From the NCBI RefSeq assembly GCF_003315595.1, contig NZ_QNQU01000012.1:1-64000 (forward strand): a stretch of 64,000 nucleotides of DNA, in the 5' to 3' direction. Positions 17,957-28,300 of this stretch are shown here, in pieces. The stretch is from Pedobacter miscanthi (GTDB taxonomy: Bacteria > Bacteroidota > Bacteroidia > Sphingobacteriales > Sphingobacteriaceae). Numbering within the stretch: the first letter of the stretch is position 1; each line of letters starts with the position of its first letter. The notes beneath the pieces were generated by a model. The model was not told the DNA's origin and searched no databases. It saw nothing but the letters and a program-made list of their open reading frames with translations. The position numbers and the translations under genes were made by a program.

Positions 17957-19582
17957 TTGAGTACACCTCTAAACCTCGAAAGTATTTTCGTTGAAGAGAG
18001 CCAGATTCCAGATGAATTTAGGCTCACGGAAGAAATCAATCAAAAGGAGTTTCTTTCAAATGGAGAAATGAAACCGTGGAACGGACCATTTAACGAAGTG
18101 TTTTCTCCAGTATGCGTAAAAACCCCTGAAGGTTTGAAACGAAAGCGTATCGGTAGTTTTCCGGTATGTACAGAGAAAGAGTCGACAGAAGCATTGGATG
18201 CCGCTGTAGCTGCTTACGATAACGGCCGCGGACAATGGCCAACCATGAGTGTTGCCGACCGCATTGCCTGTGTAGAAAATTTTACCCATAAAATGATCGA
18301 GCAAAAAGAAATTGTTGCGAAACTGATTATGTGGGAAATCGGAAAATCTTATGCCGATTCGGTAAAAGAATTCGACCGTACAGTTGAGTATATCTATGCT
18401 ACCATCGATGCGTTAAAAGATATCGACAGACAGTCATCACGTTTTGAGATAGAGCAGGGTATTGTGGCCCAGGTGCGCCGTTCGCCGCTTGGAGTGGTAC
18501 TTTGTATGGGGCCGTTCAACTATCCGTTAAATGAGACCTTTACTACGCTGATTCCGGCTTTGATTATGGGCAATACTCTTTTATTCAAACCACCTAAACA
18601 TGGTACTTTATTGCACTATCCTTTGCTTGAAGCCTTCCGTTCAAGTTTCCCTAAAGGTGTGGTAAATACAATCTATGGTCGTGGTAATACCATTGTTCCG
18701 GGATTAATGAAATCGGGTAAAATCAATGTGCTTACTTTGATCGGTTCGAGTAAAGTAGCCAACGAATTAAAAAAACTGCACCCTAAAGTTAACCGCTTAA
18801 GGGCAATTTTAGGTTTGGATGCTAAAAATGCAGCCATTATTACCAAAGATGCAGACCTGGATTTAGCCGTTTCTGAAACGGTTTTAGGTTCGCTTTCTTT
18901 TAACGGACAACGTTGTACCGCAATAAAAATCGTTTATATACACCGCAGCCTGGCACAGGAATTTTTAAAGCGTTTATCTGCAGAAGTAGAAAAACTGAAA
19001 TTCGGTATGCCGTGGGAAAAAGGCGTAAACCTTACGCCATTGCCAGAGCTTAATAAACCAGAATATTTAAAAGAATGCATTGATGATGCGGTTTCGCACG
19101 GAGCGAAAGTGGTTAATAAAAACGGTGGACAAACTTTAGAAACTTTTGTTTATCCCGCCATTGTTTATCCGGTAAACAGCAATATGAAATTGTATCGCGA
19201 AGAGCAGTTTGGTCCGATTGTGCCGGTTGTACCTTTCGACGATCTGGAAGAGCCAATTGAGTATTTAATCGGTTCGCCGCACGGACAACAGGTAAGTATT
19301 TTCAGCAATAATGCCGCGGTGATTTCTTCACTGATTGATCCTTTGGTGAACCAGGTGAGTCGTGTAAATATCAACTGCCAATGTCAGCGTGGACCAGATG
19401 TTTTCCCTTTCACAGGTCGTAAAGATAGTGCCGAAGGAACGCTTTCTGTAGTGGATGCCCTGCGTTCATTCTCGATCCGCTCGTTGGTAGCTACCAAATT
19501 TACTGATGATAATAAAAAATTACTGAACGAAATTGTGAGGGGAGATGATTCGAACTTCTTAAGTACGAAGTATATTTTCTAG
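17957..19582 (+). CDS. gapN: GapN-like NADP-dependent glyceraldehyde-3-phosphate dehydrogenase (ALDH superfamily)
   Basis: This 541-residue aldehyde dehydrogenase resembles non-phosphorylating GAPDH. The nucleophile is C320 in FNGQRCTA, and the C-terminal segment NINCQCQRGPDVFPFTGRKD matches the GapN signature. GapN oxidises glyceraldehyde 3-phosphate to 3-phosphoglycerate and makes NADPH, which suits the triose produced by Eda. At the usual ELGGK position the sequence reads GLDAK, so the general-base glutamate appears to be glycine. The start is a TTG, chosen because N-terminal sequence before the first ATG (residue 38) looks conserved. It has its own promoter after exuT. Another semialdehyde substrate remains possible. 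Confidence 0.8.
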   Translation: MSTPLNLESIFVEESQIPDEFRLTEEINQKEFLSNGEMKPWNGPFNEVFSPVCVKTPEGLKRKRIGSFPVCTEKESTEALDAAVAAYDNGRGQWPTMSVADRIACVENFTHKMIEQKEIVAKLIMWEIGKSYADSVKEFDRTVEYIYATIDALKDIDRQSSRFEIEQGIVAQVRRSPLGVVLCMGPFNYPLNETFTTLIPALIMGNTLLFKPPKHGTLLHYPLLEAFRSSFPKGVVNTIYGRGNTIVPGLMKSGKINVLTLIGSSKVANELKKLHPKVNRLRAILGLDAKNAAIITKDADLDLAVSETVLGSLSFNGQRCTAIKIVYIHRSLAQEFLKRLSAEVEKLKFGMPWEKGVNLTPLPELNKPEYLKECIDDAVSHGAKVVNKNGGQTLETFVYPAIVYPVNSNMKLYREEQFGPIVPVVPFDDLEEPIEYLIGSPHGQQVSIFSNNAAVISSLIDPLVNQVSRVNINCQCQRGPDVFPFTGRKDSAEGTLSVVDALRSFSIRSLVATKFTDDNKKLLNEIVRGDDSNFLSTKYIF

Positions 19583-19604
19583 TTGCTAATTAACTAGCGC
19601 AGAT

Positions 19605-19706
19605 CGTCATTGCGAGGAGGAACGACGAAGCAATCTTAAACGATGAACTAATCATCAGTTCTAAGAAGATTGCTTCGTCGGCTGAAAAAGCCTTCTCGCA
19701 ATGACG
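19605..19706. repeat. Long inverted repeat of the CGTCATTGCGAGG family
   Basis: The arms CGTCATTGCGAGGAGG...ACGACGAAGCAATCTTA and TAAGAAGATTGCTTCGT...CTTCTCGCAATGACG are near-perfect reverse complements over about 40 bases each. A T-run follows on the plus strand, so the hairpin can also terminate the GapN-like gene. The segment 19707-19851 after it holds nothing I can name. Confidence 0.8.
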
Positions 19707-19851
19707 ATTTTTTTTATTTCGAACTGTTAATAGCCCTCGTTTATAACGAAGATTAGCGAGGTTCGCATTTGTAATGCATTAAGAGCAATTATTGGCGATA
19801 CAATCACCTTTTTCGTAAATCCCGATTGCAAATCGGGACGATATTTTGTTT

Positions 19852-20592
19852 CTACTTCAAACTTTTAACCAAACTCAATTTTAACTCTTTAATCCCTTTC
19901 ACCACCAAACCTGCCACCTGTTTAGCTCCCGCCGGACTTAAATGGGTATCGTCTTTTTTGCCATTTGGGTAATTTACATTTCCGGAATCAACATAGTTGA
20001 ATAATTTAATTGATGGCTCATCTCCCAATCGGGTTAACAAACTTTCTGTTTTTGCCAGCATATCAATTAAGGGCACATCTAACGAATCGGCCACCTGACG
20101 GGTGATTCTGGGATAATCGCCATGAGAATCAATCAAAATACCATTTTTGAAACTCCTTCTCGAAATGGGTGTTAATAAAACCGGAAAAGCTTTTTTGCTC
20201 CGGGTTTCCTTCACATAATTAATCAGGTTGAGTTTAAAATCTGATAAGGAAACACCAATATTCGGCTTGTCGACTTTTTCATCATTGTGCCCGAATTCGA
20301 TAAACACATAATCACCCGGGGCTAATTGTGCCAAAATTGGATCCCAGCGTTTTTCTGCGCGGAACGATTTTGTACTGCGTCCGTTCAGTGCCCGGTTATC
20401 AACCGTAACATCAGGTTTAAAAAAAGATTGCAGCGCCATGCCCCAACCCGTTTCCGGATAAGCTTTTTCTTCTTTGTTGGCAGCAGTAGAGTCACCAATA
20501 ATGTAGAGTTTTGTTTTCTTCTGGATAAGCGTAAAAGAGCATAAAATAACTAAAGTTATTGCCGCAAAAAGTTTGAAGAAATTCGTTTTCAT
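19852..20592 (-). CDS. Rhamnogalacturonan acetylesterase, GDSL/SGNH family (CE12), second copy
   Basis: The 246-residue SGNH esterase contains GDST with S35, G71 in NGRST, N103 in GHND and the D215/H217 pair in DDTH. It has a signal peptide (residues 1-24). It is related to the CE12 enzyme at the left of the locus but differs through most of its length, so it is an old paralogue, not a recent copy. It lies 7 bases after the second CE8 gene and closes the set of genes read leftwards from susC. The start at the methionine before KTNFF is preferred because upstream codons lie inside the CE8 gene. Confidence 0.87.
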   Translation of the reverse strand: MKTNFFKLFAAITLVILCSFTLIQKKTKLYIIGDSTAANKEEKAYPETGWGMALQSFFKPDVTVDNRALNGRSTKSFRAEKRWDPILAQLAPGDYVFIEFGHNDEKVDKPNIGVSLSDFKLNLINYVKETRSKKAFPVLLTPISRRSFKNGILIDSHGDYPRITRQVADSLDVPLIDMLAKTESLLTRLGDEPSIKLFNYVDSGNVNYPNGKKDDTHLSPAGAKQVAGLVVKGIKELKLSLVKSLK

Positions 20593-20599
20593 GTTATAG

Positions 20600-21622
20600 T
20601 TAATTTGTGAGTGGATTCCATGCGTCCGTTCCACCCAATATATTTTTTAAAGTATATTTTTTTGCTTCTTTATCTGTAAGCTGTTTCGTCCAGGCTAACC
20701 TTGTTTTTGGCGATGCCCCTGCACCTGTATTTTTATATTCTGCATAAAAAACAGTTTGTTCTTTATCCGGAAACATCTGATCACCTTTCCATGGGTTCCA
20801 GCCTTCTGCCACAATGTGTTTCCCTAAATCACAATTAATAAATACCGTTTTGGCATACGGTCGCCATGGCCGGCCTAAATAAGCTTTCTTCACCGATGCC
20901 GCTGCAATGAGCTTACAATTTAGAAAAACAAATCCGAATTTTTGCTGCGCAGAAGTAGAAGCTGCTGTAACATAAGAGTCGCTTAAATTTTTGACCGTAC
21001 AATCCTGGAAAACCACGGTAGCCTTACCAAAAATAAAATCGGTTGTACCTTCGATATAACAGTTTTGATAATATTGCCTGCTATTTTCAACAGCGGCATA
21101 AAGGGTATCCTGATTGCCTAAAAACCGGCAATTTTTTGCCGTAAAACGATCGCCCTCCACATGTAAAGCTACCGCCTGACCAACGCGACCAGCTGAATTA
21201 CTAATGGTTAAATTTTCAAGGTGGATATCATTGCCCTGAACCAATACTGTAAAAGAGGTATAAGTGCTGAATTTGGCATTGCCATAAACATCTTTGCCAC
21301 CAGGATTAGGTTTGCCCGAATAACCGTCAAAAGTAATAATGGTATTTTCTACATCTTCTCCTATAATCGAGATTCTGATTTTCCAGGAGGGAATAATCAG
21401 TTTTTCTTTATAAGTTCCTTTTTTAACATAAATTTTTACCTCTTTTTCACCTAAATCCCTTACCGAATTTACAGCTTCCTGTATGGTCTTATAATTTGCA
21501 TCACCATCCTTCGAAACGGTTATTGTTGAAGGGTATTTTGGATCCTGAGCCTGTGCGAAAAGGGTAGAAATGGTATAAAAAAGAAGTATGGTAATTAACC
21601 TAAAACAGGATGATGTTTTCAT
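20600..21622 (-). CDS. Pectin methylesterase (CE8), second copy
   Basis: The 340-residue exported enzyme has a signal peptide ending near FAQAQ and the CE8 active site: Q149 in GQAVAL, D172 in GNQDTLY, D195 in TDFIFG and R251 with W253 in GRPWRP. It differs clearly from the first CE8 (about 3.7 kb), so the two may prefer different esterification patterns. It is downstream of the susC-susD lipoprotein genes but separated from them by a hairpin terminator, and it is tightly coupled to the CE12 gene after it. Its own promoter was not identified. Confidence 0.92.
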   Translation of the reverse strand: MKTSSCFRLITILLFYTISTLFAQAQDPKYPSTITVSKDGDANYKTIQEAVNSVRDLGEKEVKIYVKKGTYKEKLIIPSWKIRISIIGEDVENTIITFDGYSGKPNPGGKDVYGNAKFSTYTSFTVLVQGNDIHLENLTISNSAGRVGQAVALHVEGDRFTAKNCRFLGNQDTLYAAVENSRQYYQNCYIEGTTDFIFGKATVVFQDCTVKNLSDSYVTAASTSAQQKFGFVFLNCKLIAAASVKKAYLGRPWRPYAKTVFINCDLGKHIVAEGWNPWKGDQMFPDKEQTVFYAEYKNTGAGASPKTRLAWTKQLTDKEAKKYTLKNILGGTDAWNPLTN

Positions 21623-21650
21623 TTTTTATTAAAATCTGATTAACGGTTCA

Positions 21651-21696
21651 TCATCTCGAAGCAGATCTCTCCACTTCGCAATGCTCCGGAGATGAC
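21651..21696. repeat. Palindromic repeat (TCATCTCGA...GAGATGA family)
   Basis: TCATCTCGAAG at the left and CCGGAGATGA at the right are imperfect reverse complements flanking AGATCTCTCC. It belongs to the family of longer elements at 31361-31477, 50685-50790, 53531-53619 and 53765-53850. Confidence 0.65.
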
Positions 21697-21752
21697 GATT
21701 TTTTAGTGGGACCTCCCCGCATTAACGAACGCTTTTGCTCCGCATAAATTTC

Positions 21753-21783
21753 ATTAAAAAAGGGCAGATTAAAACCTGCCCTT
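21753..21783 (-). terminator. Intrinsic terminator after the DUF4957-like gene
   Basis: AAGGGCAG and CTGCCCTT (21760-21767 and 21776-21783) form an 8-bp stem. On the minus strand it is followed by a T-run. It lies 20 bases after the stop of the susC-susD-lipoprotein set, so the CE8 and CE12 genes beyond it are probably expressed less, or from another promoter. Confidence 0.75.
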
Positions 21784-21802
21784 CGTAAAATAACTGTTGT
21801 TT

Positions 21803-23452
21803 TTAAAAAGCCCAGCGTGGATCGCCTATCGCGGTTCCAGTGGTGCTCGAAGTTCTCAATGTTGAACCAACAGGTAAAGTAAAATCGGTGGTGGTTGCTG
21901 TCCAACCTAAATTTTGCTGTTGCGTAACGCTTAAAGTTGCCGTACCAAATGTTAAAGCCGTACCAGCGGTTAATGCGCTGTTCAGGTTAAAATAATTGGT
22001 ATTAGAAATGGTAATCGAACTTCCTGCTCCGGTACCTCTTATCGCTGCAGCATTAACTGTTCCTGCTTTTGGGGTATTGGCCAAAATACTATTCTGAATG
22101 CTGAAATTGACCGGATTGGTATTGGCATCCAGCAAGGCATATTTAGCGCTTCCGCCAAATGCATTGATGGTAGAATAACTGATCAGCACAGTTGGGGTTT
22201 GATCGCCAACGAAAGCAGTTGAAGTAAGCACCAAACCCGGACCGCAGTTATAAAATGTAGATTTCGATACCGTAAGCGTATTAAACTGCAACTTAGTGAT
22301 GTTGAAAGTATAATAGGTAGAGGTTCCATTGGCACCCATATCGTAAACAATAGAGTTGTTAATGGTGATACCCGTAATTTTAAAATCTTTCGCCGCAGTA
22401 CCCCGGTCTCCACGTAAAAACGCGGTGGTAGATCCATGTGCAATACAGTTATCAACCACAAGGTTGGTAAAGGTTGCGGCTGATGCATTATTGGCCTGCG
22501 AGCCGATCAGGTTGATAAAATAAGGCGAAGCGCCGATTGTTCCATCAAGTTCTAATCCTGATAAGGTTAAACCAGCTCCTGTACCTTCCAGATCAAATTC
22601 CTTGTAATTGATTTTTGTATCTGTGGCATTGCCCGAAGTTGATTTTAGGGTGATGGTTTTTTGTGTGATAAATGTTGTTGCCGCAGTTAGGTTATAGGTA
22701 CCCGGATTTAAGCCGATTACTGCACCATTTGCTGCAGAAGTAATTGCAGCAGCTAAATCATCGCCTGGATTTAATTTTACGGTGTACGTGGTTGGTGCAA
22801 GAGTGGTAAAAGTGGTAATGCCTTTACTTTTTGTGCCCGCAAATAATTCGGCACTGTATTTAATGCCTGCAGTTAAACCGGTAATGTTTTTTAATCCTGC
22901 AGCTGCTTCGGCTGTACTTAAAGTAGCTGTTATTGCAGTGCCAGCGGTTGGTGTTAATACAATCGAGGTAAGCCCTACCGTTGGGGTATAACGCAGGGTG
23001 ATCCCGGTTTCTTTAATCTCCGAATCCCTAACCGGTAAAAACAACTGGATCCCGGTTAACTGGAAGGATGAACTTACCAGGTATTTTGATTCCGGCTGTG
23101 CATCAGTTGCATTTGCTTTTATCCTCGCAAAATATTTTGTCCTTACGGATAAGTTTTCTTCTGTTACCGAAACACCAGTGGTATCAGATGTTGTAGAATA
23201 TTTTACCGTTGAGAAGAGAGAATCCGTAGAAAAATCGATGCTGTATTTTAAAGCTTTTCCTGTCGACATTAAAGGCGCTGTCCACGTTAATTTGGCTGAA
23301 GTTGCCGATGCACTTACCTTAACCTCACTTGGTTTAAAGGAGCGGGCGGGCTCAGTTGGCTGATCAACGTCTTTTTTACAGGCCCAAATAGAAATCATTA
23401 TTCCTAAAAGAAAAGTTATTTTAAAGCCCGATTGGTTGATATATTTTTTCAT
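21803..23452 (-). CDS. DUF4957/DUF5123-like surface lipoprotein with fibronectin type III domains
   Basis: The 549-residue protein has a lipoprotein signal with C25 (IWACKK), one or two fibronectin type III-like beta domains to about residue 225, and a right-handed beta-helix of DUF4957/DUF5123 type to the end. It is the third gene after susC and susD, the position usually taken by surface glycan-binding proteins. I infer that it binds pectin fragments at the cell surface. The beta-helix resembles pectate lyases in shape, but I see no lyase active-site pattern. It ends in GDPRWAF, a tail often seen in this family. The gene is followed by a terminator. Confidence 0.75.
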   Translation of the reverse strand: MKKYINQSGFKITFLLGIMISIWACKKDVDQPTEPARSFKPSEVKVSASATSAKLTWTAPLMSTGKALKYSIDFSTDSLFSTVKYSTTSDTTGVSVTEENLSVRTKYFARIKANATDAQPESKYLVSSSFQLTGIQLFLPVRDSEIKETGITLRYTPTVGLTSIVLTPTAGTAITATLSTAEAAAGLKNITGLTAGIKYSAELFAGTKSKGITTFTTLAPTTYTVKLNPGDDLAAAITSAANGAVIGLNPGTYNLTAATTFITQKTITLKSTSGNATDTKINYKEFDLEGTGAGLTLSGLELDGTIGASPYFINLIGSQANNASAATFTNLVVDNCIAHGSTTAFLRGDRGTAAKDFKITGITINNSIVYDMGANGTSTYYTFNITKLQFNTLTVSKSTFYNCGPGLVLTSTAFVGDQTPTVLISYSTINAFGGSAKYALLDANTNPVNFSIQNSILANTPKAGTVNAAAIRGTGAGSSITISNTNYFNLNSALTAGTALTFGTATLSVTQQQNLGWTATTTDFTLPVGSTLRTSSTTGTAIGDPRWAF

Positions 23453-23470
23453 GATTTATACTTAAAACGG

Positions 23471-25312
23471 TTAATAACTAACGTTCTGTTTAATTTTAGG
23501 GTTCTGGATAATGGCCGTTGCCGGAAATGGAAACAACGATTTTGCCGGAACATAACCTGGCGCCACACCTTTGGCCGCGCTGGTAATTACATCTTCGGTA
23601 ATGTTGGTAGACCAGGCCAGAGAAGTATAACCCGAAGGCGTAGAAACAGCTGTTGTTGGCTGGAACAATACCGTATTTGCATTACCCCCGTAAAAGTTTA
23701 TCGTAGCCACCTCTGTAACGCTTGGCGATAAATTATAAGCAGAAGCAATGTAATACACTGTTTTAGGCACACTTGCAAACGCACCTGCATTGGTCATAAA
23801 TAACCTTAATTTATCCCTTGTTTCTTCAAACTTAGTTTGTAAAAGGTTCCATCTGATCAGATCGTACTTGCGGATACCTTCGCCACCAAACTCCAGTAAT
23901 CGTTCTTTTACAATAGCATTAAAAAAGCCGGTTTTATCGGTAGCAACGGCAGGGATTTGTGTTTCATAACCTGCATAGGCACGTTTCTGAACTTCCTGTA
24001 GAGCCGAAATGGCTGCTGCAGAAGGTGCACCATTAATTTCGTTATCGGCCTCGGCATACATTAACAGCACATCAGCAAAACGCAGGATCGGCCAGTTGAT
24101 TGAGAAATTCTGCGAGGTACTCGCATTGTTAAACGCTGTCCACGATTTGCGGAATTTAGAGTTGGTTTGCGAAGTAGGCAATACGGGTATTTTTAATGAA
24201 GAAGCATTGATCTGGTAAGAACCGATGGTTACATCCCTGCGGCAATCTTTGGTTTGATCGAACTCGTAAAAATAAGTCGGGATGGCATTTACCCCACCAC
24301 CAGCGGCCTGTGCAGCATAGGCTGAGCCTGCTGCGAATAATAAACCGTCGTAATAACCAATTTTACTATCTGTAGAGGCATTGGTACCAAAAGCACCAAC
24401 TTCGAACATCAGCTCGTGGGCATCGTCATAACGGGTGGTGGTATGCAGTGGTTTAAAAACATTTTCAAAAACCGGATTTAGGCTGTGATCGCCCCTGTGG
24501 TTCATAATGTCAAGGCACTCCTCTTTAGCTATTTTGTAAAAATCTAAATAATCAGCCCTGCGTACCATTGCATTTTCGGTAGCACGGAAAGAATAACCTC
24601 CTCTGGCCAATGCAATCCTGGCCCTTAATCCTTTTATCGCACCTTTTGTAAAGCGGAAATCACCATAAGTTGGAAACTCACTTCTCCACGGTACCAGGTC
24701 TTCAGCTATTTTTAAATCTGCAATTATTCGGTTATAGGTTTCGTCGCGGTTAGTATTGGGGATATACACATCTTCCACATCGGTAGGTGCATCAAAATAA
24801 GCCGGCACATCGCCCCAGTTGCGCAACAATTCGGCATAAAACTGTGCCCTGAGTGCTAAAGCCTCACCATAGTAACGTTTCATTTCTACTTTTTCGGCAT
24901 CCGACCCACTGGTATACAGCTGCGAAAGCGGAATATATTTTATGGCATAATTTGCCCTCGAAATCCCGCTGTATAACTGCAGCCATGGATTATACAAATC
25001 AGAGTTATCGGGCGTGGCCGCATACATGCTGATTCCCCTGCGGTCTGATCCGTTAGTGAAATTTCCGGATGTTCTGAAATCGTCGGCCATTTGTGGGAAA
25101 AGGGCTGATAGACGGTTACCGTAGCCATTATCGCCACACAGTTTATTGTACACGCCAATTAATACGGCATTGGTGTTTGATGTACTTCCAAAAGCCGATT
25201 CGGGAGAAGTGGTTGATGGAGAAGTTACATCAAGGTATTTTTTGCAGGAGGTAAATGTCATCAGTCCCAACAGCACCGCCAATAATTTATATTTTAAATA
25301 TGTTTTGTTCAT
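23471..25312 (-). CDS. susD: RagB/SusD family nutrient-binding outer-membrane lipoprotein
   Basis: The 613-residue SusD-like protein starts with a lipoprotein signal (TSCKKYLDV, C23) and has the family pattern: an N-terminal helical TPR region with SPSTTSPESAF, and a C-terminal part with RFADVLLMYAEADNE and RKYDLIRWN. SusD proteins lie on top of SusC and capture oligosaccharides. Coming between susC and the DUF4957-like gene, with 12 and 18 bases of spacing, it is almost certainly co-transcribed with them. The pectic nature of the ligand is inferred from the neighbouring enzymes. Confidence 0.95.
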   Translation of the reverse strand: MNKTYLKYKLLAVLLGLMTFTSCKKYLDVTSPSTTSPESAFGSTSNTNAVLIGVYNKLCGDNGYGNRLSALFPQMADDFRTSGNFTNGSDRRGISMYAATPDNSDLYNPWLQLYSGISRANYAIKYIPLSQLYTSGSDAEKVEMKRYYGEALALRAQFYAELLRNWGDVPAYFDAPTDVEDVYIPNTNRDETYNRIIADLKIAEDLVPWRSEFPTYGDFRFTKGAIKGLRARIALARGGYSFRATENAMVRRADYLDFYKIAKEECLDIMNHRGDHSLNPVFENVFKPLHTTTRYDDAHELMFEVGAFGTNASTDSKIGYYDGLLFAAGSAYAAQAAGGGVNAIPTYFYEFDQTKDCRRDVTIGSYQINASSLKIPVLPTSQTNSKFRKSWTAFNNASTSQNFSINWPILRFADVLLMYAEADNEINGAPSAAAISALQEVQKRAYAGYETQIPAVATDKTGFFNAIVKERLLEFGGEGIRKYDLIRWNLLQTKFEETRDKLRLFMTNAGAFASVPKTVYYIASAYNLSPSVTEVATINFYGGNANTVLFQPTTAVSTPSGYTSLAWSTNITEDVITSAAKGVAPGYVPAKSLFPFPATAIIQNPKIKQNVSY

Positions 25313-25324
25313 GATCAGTTCAAA

Positions 25325-28300
25325 TTAAAATGTAACATTTAAGCCCGCCAAAATGTAACGGCTCCGTGGATAGGCCGCATAATCTACACCTGGTGTTAGG
25401 GGGTTGCTTCTGCGTGTACTGGCTTCAGGATCATATCCGGTATAGCCTGTAATGGTATAAAGGTTATTTACAGTAGCATAGAAACGCACCTTGTTGATTA
25501 CTTTGGTTCTGGCAAGTAATTTTTGAGGTAACGAATAACCTAAAGTGACATTGGTGATCCTTAAATAAGAAGCATCTTCGATACTGTAAGAGGTTAAGAA
25601 ATAGTTATTGGTAACCGGTGTCCAGATTTTTGTATCCGCATTGGCAGCAGCAAGCTGATCCCAGTTGGTAATCAAAGAACCGTTTGAATTGTACCATTTC
25701 CACCTGTCGTTCATGGTTGATAACAGGTTATTGTCTTTTACATTGTATTGAGAAGTAAACTCCACCTTGTTGGCATTATATTCTTTTCCACCAACCGAGA
25801 AGTTAACAAATATGCTCATATCAAAACCTTTGTAAGCAAATTGCTGGTTTAATCCACCTGTAAACTTCGGTTGTGCATTACCCAAAACGGTTCTGTCATC
25901 AACAGTAATTACGTTACTGGCCGAATTGGTGGTTTTGAGTAATTTCATATCGCCAGGCGCAACTGTTGCTTTACCAATGATGGCTGCATTATCTGTTATA
26001 CCAGGTTTTAAAACCCATCTGTTTGTCGATTCGTAAGTGGCACGGTCAAAATCATCAAGGGTATAAAAACCGTTTGAAACATAGCCATAAAACTGCCCAA
26101 CAGGTTTACCTACTTCAACGTAGAAATCATCTAAACTATTTACCCATCCCGAAGCTGCTTTAACTGCAGTAACGCCCGATGCAAGTCCCAAAACCTTATT
26201 TCTGTTAAAAGCAATGTTAAAGCTACTGTTGTAGGTAAAATCTTTGGTTTTGGCAATTAAGCCGGTCAACTGAAATTCAAGCCCCCTGTTCTGCGTAGAG
26301 CCCACATTTTGAAGCTGGAATGCATTTCCCAGAATAGAAGGAATATCGGCATTTAAGATCAGGTTTTTCACATGGTTCTGATACACGTCAATCGAACCTG
26401 ATAAACGGTTTTTGAATAAACTGAAATCAACACCGAAGTTTAATGAAATGGTAGTTTCCCATTTTAATCCGGGATTGGCTAGGGCGGTTGTTGCAAGGCC
26501 AGGGGTAATAGAGGCATCACTCGCCGGGTAACCGGCACTCACCGAATTGGTGTAAAACAATGTTTTATAGAGGTCTGGATCAATCCGGTTGTTTCCTGCC
26601 GAACCATAACTGGCCCTGATCTTTAAATTATCCAGCCAGCTTAACTGTGCATTTTTGATAAAACCTTCTTCTGAGGCCCTCCATGCAAATTGTGCAGAAG
26701 GAAAAGTTCCCCAACGGTTGTTTGCGGCAAAGAGTGAAGAACCATCACGTCTTACCAACGCTGTTAAAATGTATTTGTTATCGAAAGTATAGGTTGCCCT
26801 TCCAAAATAAGAGAATAACCTGAAGCCGCTTATGCCTGTTGTAGGAGCATCCTGCACCTGTCCGGTTCCCGGACTTGCTTTCTGAATATTCCCAAAAGCT
26901 TCTTCGGCAGTAATGTTAAGCGGGAAATATTTAACTGTAGTGCTGTTCTGGTTGTTATCAGATTGGTTAATTTCCTGACCGATTAAAATGTCAAGTTCAT
27001 TTTTTCCGCCCAGATTTGGCCTGTAATTAAGCGTATTGGAATTGGTTAAGGTAGTAGTGCTCGAATTGGCCAAAACCACAACCGGTAAGCCTGCCGCGTT
27101 ACGGGCTACACCACTTAAAGGGCCATTAAAAGTATTCGTTTTACGATCGGTAAAGTTTAAACCAAGTGTACTTTTAAAGCTTAGGTTTTTTAAGATCTGA
27201 TAGCTTAAATAAGCGCTGCTGATAAAATCGTTACGGTAATCATATTTCAACTCCTGATTAGCCAGAGTAATCGGGTTGGTTAATAAAGTTGCTCCATAAT
27301 CTGCATCAAACTGATCGCCCGAATCGCCGGCGCCATTGTAAGGCTGGTAACGAACCGAGTTACGCAAACGGTTGGTACCTTGCGAACCTGTGCTCGAAGT
27401 ACCAACGCCATCTATACGCTGACGGCTGTAACGCAAATTGATGCCTGTACGAAATTTATCAGAAATTTTATGGTCGAAACGTAGCGATGCAAAAGTACGG
27501 CGGTAACCTGAATTTAGCATAATTCCATCTTCCTGCGTGTTATTTGCAGTAAAATTGAAGGTAGTGGTTTTGGTACCACCAGCCAGGTTGATTACCTGGG
27601 TATTCGAAAAAGCCTGACGACCAAAAACTTTGTCCTGCCAATCGATATTCTGAACATTTTTATAGATGTCAAGATCTTCAAAAGTGCCATAACGTTTTGT
27701 AAATGCATCTTTCACATCCTGAGAAGTATTGTAGTTATAAAGCTGGTACTGGTATGAAACATAATCGTAAGGATTCATTACCGATAATTCATTAACAATC
27801 TGTCTTGCCCCTGCATAAGCATCAAAAGAAACGGAAGTTTTCATTTCCTTGCCACCTTTTGTGGTAATAATAACCACGCCATTGGCAGCACGCGCACCAT
27901 AAATGGCGGTTGAGGCAATATCTTTTAACACGTCGATCGATTGAATCTCGTTTGGTGACAATAGCGATAACGCATTATCCAGCTGAACCCCATCAACAAT
28001 GTACAGAGGTTCATTACTTTGCGTTAATGAGCCACCGCCCCTTACTTTAACCTCAATTTCTGCACCCGGAGAGCCCTCAGTTGTGGTTACCGAAACACCG
28101 GCAAGTTTACCAGCCAGTGCCTGTGCTGCAGTACTTACCGGAAAATCAGCCAGATCTTTAGCGGTTACACTCGAAACGGCAGAAGAAAGTTTATCCCTCG
28201 AAACGGTTCCGTAACCCACATTTACCGTAACCTCCTGAAGATTGTTTGCATCCTCTTCCAAACTAACATCAACCTTAGTTTGGTTGGTTACGGTTACATT

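Noticed and set aside
21803-23452. DUF4957/DUF5123 protein as a pectate lyase
   Set aside because: The beta-helix is similar in shape, but I see no conserved calcium-binding or catalytic arginine/lysine pattern. Its place after susD fits a binding protein better.
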